Assembly: GCA_965224275.1 (NCBI GenBank)
Contig: CBDCYR010000003.1
Coordinates: 42,627-106,626, forward strand
DNA length: 64,000 nt
Origin: CAUZWH01 sp965224275
Lineage (GTDB): Bacteria; Pseudomonadota; Alphaproteobacteria; SHVV01
Direction of reading: 5' to 3'
The notes below the pieces were generated by a model. It was not told where the DNA came from. It made no database searches and worked only from the letters and a program-made list of their open reading frames with translations. The position numbers and the translations under genes were made by a program. Every line of letters begins with the position of its first letter. Within the stretch, counting starts at the first letter, position 1. This document shows, one piece after another, positions 59,264 through 64,000 of this stretch.

Positions 59264-59276
59264 CGACCAATAACCG

Positions 59277-60044
59277 ATGGCAAATGATCCAATGGCCCCG
59301 ACCACCTCAACGAAATCGAAGCTTAAACGCCCCTCAGGGCGCCGGGTCGATGAGCTACGGCCAATCTCGCTTAAAGCCGGGGTGAGCAAGCACGCAGAAG
59401 GCTCCTGCATGGCCCAATTCGGTGATACCCATGTGCTGTGCACCGCGAGCGTGGAAGAGCGGGTGCCGCCGTTTTTACGCAATACCGGGCGCGGCTGGGT
59501 TACCGCCGAATATGGCATGTTGCCACGCTCGACCAACACCCGAACCGATCGCGAGGCAGCGCGCGGCAAGCAATCGGGTCGCACGCAGGAGATCCAGCGG
59601 CTGATCGGCCGCAGCCTGCGTGCCGTCACCGATCTGGATGCGCTTGGCGAACGCCAGGTCCGCATCGATTGTGATGTCATTCAGGCCGACGGTGGAACGC
59701 GAACTGCCGCAATTACCGGTTCCTACGTGGCGCTTCACATCGCCCTGCAGGGAATCGTGAAAGGCGGCGACCTAGACGTGCTGCCGCTTGGCGATCAAGT
59801 CGCGGCGGTGTCGTGCGGAATTTACGACGGCGTCGCTGTGCTCGATCTTGACTACGACGAAGATTCTAACGCTGGAGCGGATGCTAATTTTGTTCTAACC
59901 GGGCGTGGCGGCATCGTCGAAATACAAGGAACCGCTGAGCAATCGCCATTCTCCGAAGCGCAGTTCAAAACGCTGCTCAAATTGGCCAAAGCCGGTATTG
60001 CCGATCTGGTCACCGAACAACGGCGTGTTTTGAAGCTGGGTTGA
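59277..60044 (+). CDS. rph: Ribonuclease PH
   Basis: RNase PH trims tRNA 3' ends by phosphorolysis. The 255-residue product has an N-terminal extension (MANDPMAPTTSTKSKLKRPSGR) then RRVDELRPISLKAGVSKHAEGS, the FGDTHVLCTASVEERVPPFLR block, the RNA/phosphate-binding region GRTQEIQRLIGRSLRAV and the catalytic LPLGDQVAAVSCGIYDG. C-terminal blocks are complete. It starts at the ATG at 59277 and overlaps rdgB by 4 bp at a TTGA. Confidence 0.97.
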   Translation: MANDPMAPTTSTKSKLKRPSGRRVDELRPISLKAGVSKHAEGSCMAQFGDTHVLCTASVEERVPPFLRNTGRGWVTAEYGMLPRSTNTRTDREAARGKQSGRTQEIQRLIGRSLRAVTDLDALGERQVRIDCDVIQADGGTRTAAITGSYVALHIALQGIVKGGDLDVLPLGDQVAAVSCGIYDGVAVLDLDYDEDSNAGADANFVLTGRGGIVEIQGTAEQSPFSEAQFKTLLKLAKAGIADLVTEQRRVLKLG

Positions 60045-60649
60045 TCGGCGTGGGTCGTCGTTTCGATCAGCCGAAACTGGTTATCGCCAGCCACAATCGG
60101 GGGAAAGTCGCCGAGATCGCCGATCTGCTGGGGGCCTTCGAAATCGATGTGGTGGCCGCCGTCGATCTCGGCCTCGATGAACCCGAAGAGACCGGGGCGA
60201 CGTTTACAGCCAATGCCGAACTCAAGGCCCGCACCGCGGCGCAGACCGCAAAATTGCTGGCGCTGGCGGATGATTCGGGTCTGGTGGTGCCCGCCCTCGG
60301 CGGCGATCCTGGGATATACTCGGCCCGTTGGGCTGGTCCCAACCGTGATTTTTCAGCGGCGATGGCGCGAGTCGAAAGTGAACTCGATGGCGCCGCCGAT
60401 CGCAGCGCCTATTTCGTGGCGGCGCTTTGCCTGGCGTGGCCCGATGGCCATTGTGAAACAGCCGAGGGCCGGGTTGATGGCACGCTGGTGTGGCCGCCAC
60501 GCGGCGACTTCGGTTTTGGCTATGATCCGATGTTCTTGCCACGGGGCCGCGATCAAACGTTCGGCGAAATAGAACCGGCGGAGAAACACACGATGAGCCA
60601 CCGCGTCGATGCGTTCCGCAAATTGATTGATGCCTGCTTCAACGGTTAA
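60041..60649 (+). CDS. rdgB: dITP/XTP pyrophosphatase RdgB (HAM1)
   Basis: RdgB hydrolyses dITP, ITP and XTP, preventing their incorporation. The 202-residue product starts at TTG 60041 (TTGA overlap with the rph stop) or at GTG 60050. KLVIASHNRGKVAEI (12-26) is the substrate loop. The metal and catalytic region is LALADDSGLVVPALGGDPGIYSARWAG, and FGFGYDPMFLP is the second family block. It ends with MSHRVDAFRKL as usual and overlaps hemW by about 20 bp. Confidence 0.96.
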   Translation: MIGVGRRFDQPKLVIASHNRGKVAEIADLLGAFEIDVVAAVDLGLDEPEETGATFTANAELKARTAAQTAKLLALADDSGLVVPALGGDPGIYSARWAGPNRDFSAAMARVESELDGAADRSAYFVAALCLAWPDGHCETAEGRVDGTLVWPPRGDFGFGYDPMFLPRGRDQTFGEIEPAEKHTMSHRVDAFRKLIDACFNG

Positions 60650-61814
60650 GGCGGCCCCGACCACGGCCGAGCATGAAGCGGGTTTCGGCATTTATGTGCA
60701 TTGGCCGTTTTGCCGCACAAAGTGTCCCTATTGCGATTTCAATGTTCATGTTCGTCAGGCGGTGGACGATGCGGCCTGGCTCCAACTGCTTATCGCTGAG
60801 CTCGATCATTTTCATGACCAGACCGATTCCGCGACGGTAACCAGTGTTTACTTTGGCGGCGGTACGCCATCACTGATGGCGGCAACAACGGTCGCGCAAT
60901 TGATCGAACATGTCTCGTTGCACTGGTCCGTTGCCGACGACCTCGAAATCAGCCTCGAAGCAAACCCCAACGATTGGCAACGCTTCGAAGCGTTTCGTCG
61001 TGCCGGGGTCACGCGGCTATCGCTTGGCGTGCAAAGTTTTGACGATGACGCGCTCCGATTTCTCGGCCGCGATCATTCGGCCGAAATCGCCAGCTTCGCG
61101 CTCGACACCGCCCGGGCGCTGTTTCCGGCGACGTCGTGCGATCTGATCTACGCACTCCCCGGCCAGACCGCCAGCGCCTGGGGCCACGCCTTGCAAGCCA
61201 GCATCCCGCAACTGCCGACCCATCTTTCGCTCTACCAACTAACGATCGAGACCGGCACGGCCTTCCACCGCGCCCGAGCCAACGGCGAGTTTGAGAGCGT
61301 TGGCGGCGACGAGGCCGCAGATTTTTATGCGGTTTCGCAGGAGGTTTGCGAGGCCGTCGGATTACCGGCCTATGAAGTGTCGAATCACGCCAGGCTCGGC
61401 GATGAATGCCGCCACAACCTCACTTACTGGCGCGGTGGAGACTATGTCGGCGTCGGTCCCGGCGCGCACGGCAGGATTTCGCGCGACGGCAGTCGCACCG
61501 CGACCCGCCAATTCCGCAACCCGGAAACCTGGGGCGACGCAGTGCGGCGCGGCGACGGGAGCGAAGCGCGAGAGGCGCTGACGCGCCGTGCCGAAATCGA
61601 GGAATTGTTTCTTCTTGGATTGCGCGCCATCGAAGGCATCTCGCGGGCGCGCTTTCGCGAACGCTTCGACACCGATATCGAGGACGCGTGCGCCGCCACC
61701 GAAGTGACGCACTTGGCCAAGGCCGGCCTGATCGAGTGCGACGACACCGGGCTGCGGACTACCGCGGCCGGCCGGCCGGTGCTCGACGCGATTATCAGCC
61801 GCCTCCTGCTGTAA
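60630..61814 (+). CDS. hemW: Radical-SAM heme chaperone HemW (HemN-like)
   Basis: HemW inserts haem into respiratory proteins. The 394-residue product from ATG 60630 has the radical-SAM motif C28-x3-C32-x2-C35 in GIYVHWPFCRTKCPYCDFN. GGGTPSLM follows, as do LEANPND, RLSLGVQSFDDDALRFLGR, LIYALPGQT and the C-terminal HemN-like domain. The CNxHxxYW-like block HNLTYWRGGDYVGVGPGAHG is present. It lacks the extra cysteine set that marks true coproporphyrinogen dehydrogenase HemN. Downstream is an unusual intergenic segment. Confidence 0.95.
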   Translation: MPASTVKAAPTTAEHEAGFGIYVHWPFCRTKCPYCDFNVHVRQAVDDAAWLQLLIAELDHFHDQTDSATVTSVYFGGGTPSLMAATTVAQLIEHVSLHWSVADDLEISLEANPNDWQRFEAFRRAGVTRLSLGVQSFDDDALRFLGRDHSAEIASFALDTARALFPATSCDLIYALPGQTASAWGHALQASIPQLPTHLSLYQLTIETGTAFHRARANGEFESVGGDEAADFYAVSQEVCEAVGLPAYEVSNHARLGDECRHNLTYWRGGDYVGVGPGAHGRISRDGSRTATRQFRNPETWGDAVRRGDGSEAREALTRRAEIEELFLLGLRAIEGISRARFRERFDTDIEDACAATEVTHLAKAGLIECDDTGLRTTAAGRPVLDAIISRLLL

Positions 61815-62030
61815 CCCGAACCCCGGGTGATCGCGATGACCCGGCGTGATGCCACCGTCGATTGGCTCAACTTTGACTAGCCGCCCCGTGGATCGCCTAT
61901 CCCGATCCCCCGGTGCGTCGAAACCCCTCGACGATGCCCAACAGTCCCTTGGGGCATCGCCTGCGGGCTTCCTCCTGCCGAGCTACCGGGATACGCGATC
62001 GTATGGGCACCATATGTTGGATTCCATCCA
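61815..62030. other. Convergent gap between hemW and the LppC-like gene
   Basis: These 216 bp contain a possible 8-bp stem CGATGCCC/GGGCATCG (about 61932-61960) without a T-tract, and at its right edge repeat copy A (61986-62033). The open frame 61846-62034 has no start, length or homology support beyond the repeat. Confidence 0.55.
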
Positions 62031-62033
62031 CTA
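61986..62033 (+). repeat. Short repeat, copy A
   Basis: This 48-bp segment (ACCGGGATACGCGATCGTAT onward to CCACTA) is the longest copy of the family. It shares 31 of 37 positions with copy B and 24 of 25 with copy C. Its final CTA is the stop codon of the LppC-like gene read on the minus strand. Confidence 0.65.
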
Positions 62034-63521
62034 ATTGGACACGCGTTCGAAGGTTTGGGGGGCCGGGCTGATCACCCGGAAGCCATCGGCCTCGACTTCA
62101 ACCACCGCTAGACCGCGCTCGGGTATGCCATCGGGCCGAAACCGAAAGACGCCGTCTACGCCGGCAAATCCGCTGAGGCTGGTGATCGCCGCTCGCGAGA
62201 AATCGGGACCGCCAGGACCTTGGATCAGCGCCACCGCGAGGGCGACGGCGTCGTAGGCGAGGGTGGCGATGCGCGGCGGCCGGCGGCCGTAGATTTGCGC
62301 AAAGCGGGCAAGGAAGGCGGCACTTTGCGCCGGCGGCGGTGCCGCGAACCAACCCCCGACCAAGCTCGGCTCGCGGCCCACGGTCGCCTCCTGCCACAAC
62401 GCGGTGCCGATGAAGCGAATCTTGTCGGGGTCGATGTCATAAAACGCCAATAGGGGGGCCAGGCGGCGCAGGGTTGGCCCGCCCTCAGGCAACACCACCG
62501 CGTCAAACGGTAACCCACCGAGCGTCTCCAACCGTTCCAACCGGCGCAGGGCCTGTTTTGAGAGGGTATCGTCACGTGATGCCAGACGTTGGCGTTGCGC
62601 CTCCAACGACGCCCGACGGCGAGTAAAATCGGCGAGTCTTAGGACGGGTTCGCGAAACTCGCTCGCATTGGGGGCATATTGTTCGACTTGAACGACGACG
62701 CCGCCATAGCGGTTGGTGGCGCGATTTAGTGCGTCAATGACGGCACTGCCGTAAGGGTTGGCCGGCACCAGAGCGGCGTACCGGCCAAGCCCCTGACGCG
62801 CTGCGAACGCCACCACGCGACCGATCTGCTGATCGGGCATGATGCCCAATAAATAGACGCCATCGCCGGCCACGGCGCGGTCGGTCGAAAAGGCGACGAT
62901 CGGAACCCCGCGCGTTCGAGCCGCCAACGCAGCGGCTCGCACCGAGGTTCCAAACAGCGGCCCCAGGATTATCTGGGCCCCGTTTTGGATTGCTGATTCG
63001 GCCGCATCGTGGGCCCCCTCGGGTGTACCTTTGGTATCGCGTGGCGTGAGCTCGAAGCCTTTAGGGGCGGCGTCAAACAGCGCTAACTGCGCGGCATCCA
63101 GGAGGTCACGACCGATATTGGCGTCGCTGCCCGTTAGCGGTAACAACAGGGCGATGCGGATGGGTTCATCACCGACGATGGGCGCTTGCAGTGAGGGCCC
63201 GGCCGGAGCCGTGGCGGGCGTGCCCGGTTGGGGTTGCGTCGCGGCAGGCGGGGTCGGCGATGGGGTCGGTGAGGTGGGGCTGGTGGCTCCCGGCGGCAGA
63301 CTGGCGACTCGCTGTGGCGCGCCCGGTTGGGGCCGTGCTGGCGGCGCTGCCGTCACCGGCGATGACGGCGCCGGCTTTTGCACCTGGCCCGCGCTCGCCG
63401 CCGGCTTGTTATTGCCCCCTGGCGGCGGGGCTGTAATCGTGTCTAGTGTCGGTGTCTCGCAACCGGCCACGACCAGGGCGATGGCGATGAGCCACGGCGT
63501 AACTCGAAGGAGGCGGACCAT
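62031..63521 (-). CDS. Penicillin-binding-protein activator lipoprotein (LppC/LpoA-like)
   Basis: The 496-residue product starts at ATG 63521 (MVRLLRVTPWLIAIALVVAGC; lipobox VAGC, Cys21). A Pro/Ala/Thr/Gln-rich linker spans about 25-115. The rest is a periplasmic-binding-protein-like (Peripla_BP_6) domain: IRIALLLPLTGSDANIGRDLLDAAQLALFD, GAQIILGPLFGTSVRAA and GVDGVFRFRPDG. LppC/LpoA proteins activate PBP1 from the outer membrane. The N-terminal TPR part of E. coli LpoA is missing, as is common in alphaproteobacteria. It shares its divergent start region with rsmI. Confidence 0.88.
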   Translation of the reverse strand: MVRLLRVTPWLIAIALVVAGCETPTLDTITAPPPGGNNKPAASAGQVQKPAPSSPVTAAPPARPQPGAPQRVASLPPGATSPTSPTPSPTPPAATQPQPGTPATAPAGPSLQAPIVGDEPIRIALLLPLTGSDANIGRDLLDAAQLALFDAAPKGFELTPRDTKGTPEGAHDAAESAIQNGAQIILGPLFGTSVRAAALAARTRGVPIVAFSTDRAVAGDGVYLLGIMPDQQIGRVVAFAARQGLGRYAALVPANPYGSAVIDALNRATNRYGGVVVQVEQYAPNASEFREPVLRLADFTRRRASLEAQRQRLASRDDTLSKQALRRLERLETLGGLPFDAVVLPEGGPTLRRLAPLLAFYDIDPDKIRFIGTALWQEATVGREPSLVGGWFAAPPPAQSAAFLARFAQIYGRRPPRIATLAYDAVALAVALIQGPGGPDFSRAAITSLSGFAGVDGVFRFRPDGIPERGLAVVEVEADGFRVISPAPQTFERVSN

Positions 63522-63562
63522 AGCGTCTATGCGTTGCACACCAGGGTTGAGAAATTTACGAC

Positions 63563-64000
63563 ATGGACAACCCGTTGCTGGCCGAGCCTAGAGATCCGGC
63601 TGCGGGAAGTAAACCGAAGCCCGGGCTCTACATTGCCGCGACGCCGATCGGCAATTTGGCCGATATCACGCTGCGTGCACTCGATGTTTTGCGGCGCGCC
63701 GATGTCGTTGCTTGCGAAGACACCCGCGTCACGGCGCGCTTGCTGGGCCGTCACGGGATCGACACGCCGCGTATTTCTTATCATGAGCATAACGCCGATC
63801 GCGCCCTGCCGAAGATTCTGGCGCGACTGATAGCGGGCGAATGTGTTGTTTTGGTGTCCGACGCGGGAACGCCGCTGATCTCCGATCCCGGCTACCGACT
63901 GGTCCGGGCCGCGCTCGAGGCGGGCCACGCGGTCATCCCGCTGCCCGGACCCTCGGCGATCACGGCGGGCCTGGTCGCGGCTGGCGTACCCACCGATCGC
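63563..64000 (+). CDS. rsmI: 16S rRNA (cytidine-2'-O) methyltransferase RsmI, 5' part
   Basis: The reading frame begins at ATG 63563 (MDNPLLAEPRDPAAG) and runs open to the window end, covering 146 codons. It shows GLYIAATPIGNLADITLRALDVLRRADVVACEDTRVTARLL and VSDAGTPLISDPGYRLVRAA, the SAM-binding signatures of the tetrapyrrole-methylase-like fold of RsmI. RsmI methylates C1402 of 16S rRNA. Typical length is 280-300, so about half is missing. It usually precedes yraN and lies next to lpoA/lppC, as here. Confidence 0.95.
   Translation, partial: MDNPLLAEPRDPAAGSKPKPGLYIAATPIGNLADITLRALDVLRRADVVACEDTRVTARLLGRHGIDTPRISYHEHNADRALPKILARLIAGECVVLVSDAGTPLISDPGYRLVRAALEAGHAVIPLPGPSAITAGLVAAGVPTDR

Noticed and set aside
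59141..59680. Minus-strand frame across rph and the hrcA promoter
   Set aside because: Mostly antisense to rph; only the repeat copy B part resembles another place in the window.
61846..62034. 62-residue frame ending in a HHMLDSIH-like tail
   Set aside because: No Shine-Dalgarno or family. Its only conserved part is the repeat, which is listed as DNA.

Overview
The window looks like a near-origin piece of an alphaproteobacterial chromosome. Its gene orders are ones I know from that class, with a Rhodospirillales-like flavour: leuS-holA, parB-parA-rsmG-mnmG-mnmE, rho-hemJ-hemH-hemE, a PEP-synthase/PPDK regulator followed by maf-aroE-coaE-dnaQ-secB, tim44-mltA, hslUV-hisB-H-A-F-E, hrcA-grpE, dnaK-dnaJ-dapB, and rph-rdgB-hemW. 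Assignment below class level is inference. I found no rRNA, tRNA or CRISPR array.

Left end (1-4.2 kb): a damaged accessory segment. It holds a 3'-truncated sulfotransferase and a porin gene hit twice. A 932-bp IS5-family element (TSD TTA) splits the signal-peptide codons, and a 1394-bp IS256-family element (9-bp TSD) separates the porin from its likely promoter.

4.2-22.5 kb: a DUF3576 lipoprotein, leuS and holA on the plus strand, then mostly minus-strand replication, segregation, tRNA-modification and heme genes. Two parS palindromes lie at 10.84 and 13.02 kb. The first sits inside an rsmG gene that is broken into three reading frames. A ferredoxin, a YyaL-type thioredoxin protein and a quinone oxidoreductase separate mnmE from rho. 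The 400-bp hemE/PPDK-regulator gap at 22.5-22.9 kb is a candidate oriC: synteny, a strand switch in gene orientation and nearby parS sites all point there.

22.9-34.1 kb: mostly plus-strand housekeeping genes (maf, aroE, coaE, dnaQ, timA-like, mltA), with a complete lutABC lactate-oxidation operon inserted before smr, then a CDP-alcohol phosphatidyltransferase.

34.2-51.4 kb: the HslUV protease, the histidine genes hisB-H-A-F-E with two small passengers, a HIT hydrolase, DMT transporters, a nucleotide cyclase fused to a membrane haem-type domain and a [2Fe-2S] ferredoxin, a PfkB sugar/adenosine kinase, an EI24 membrane protein, bactofilin, endonuclease III, an Ada-like repair regulator and a lone Rieske oxygenase.

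51.5-64 kb: dapB, dnaJ and dnaK (with a clear sigma-32-type promoter), a DUF1848 protein, grpE, hrcA, rph, rdgB, hemW, an LpoA/LppC-like lipoprotein and the start of rsmI. A short repeat family is scattered at 42.0, 59.1, 59.2 and 62.0 kb.

Many adjacent genes overlap by 1-4 bases (ATGA, GTGA, TAATG), so much of the window is translated as coupled operons.
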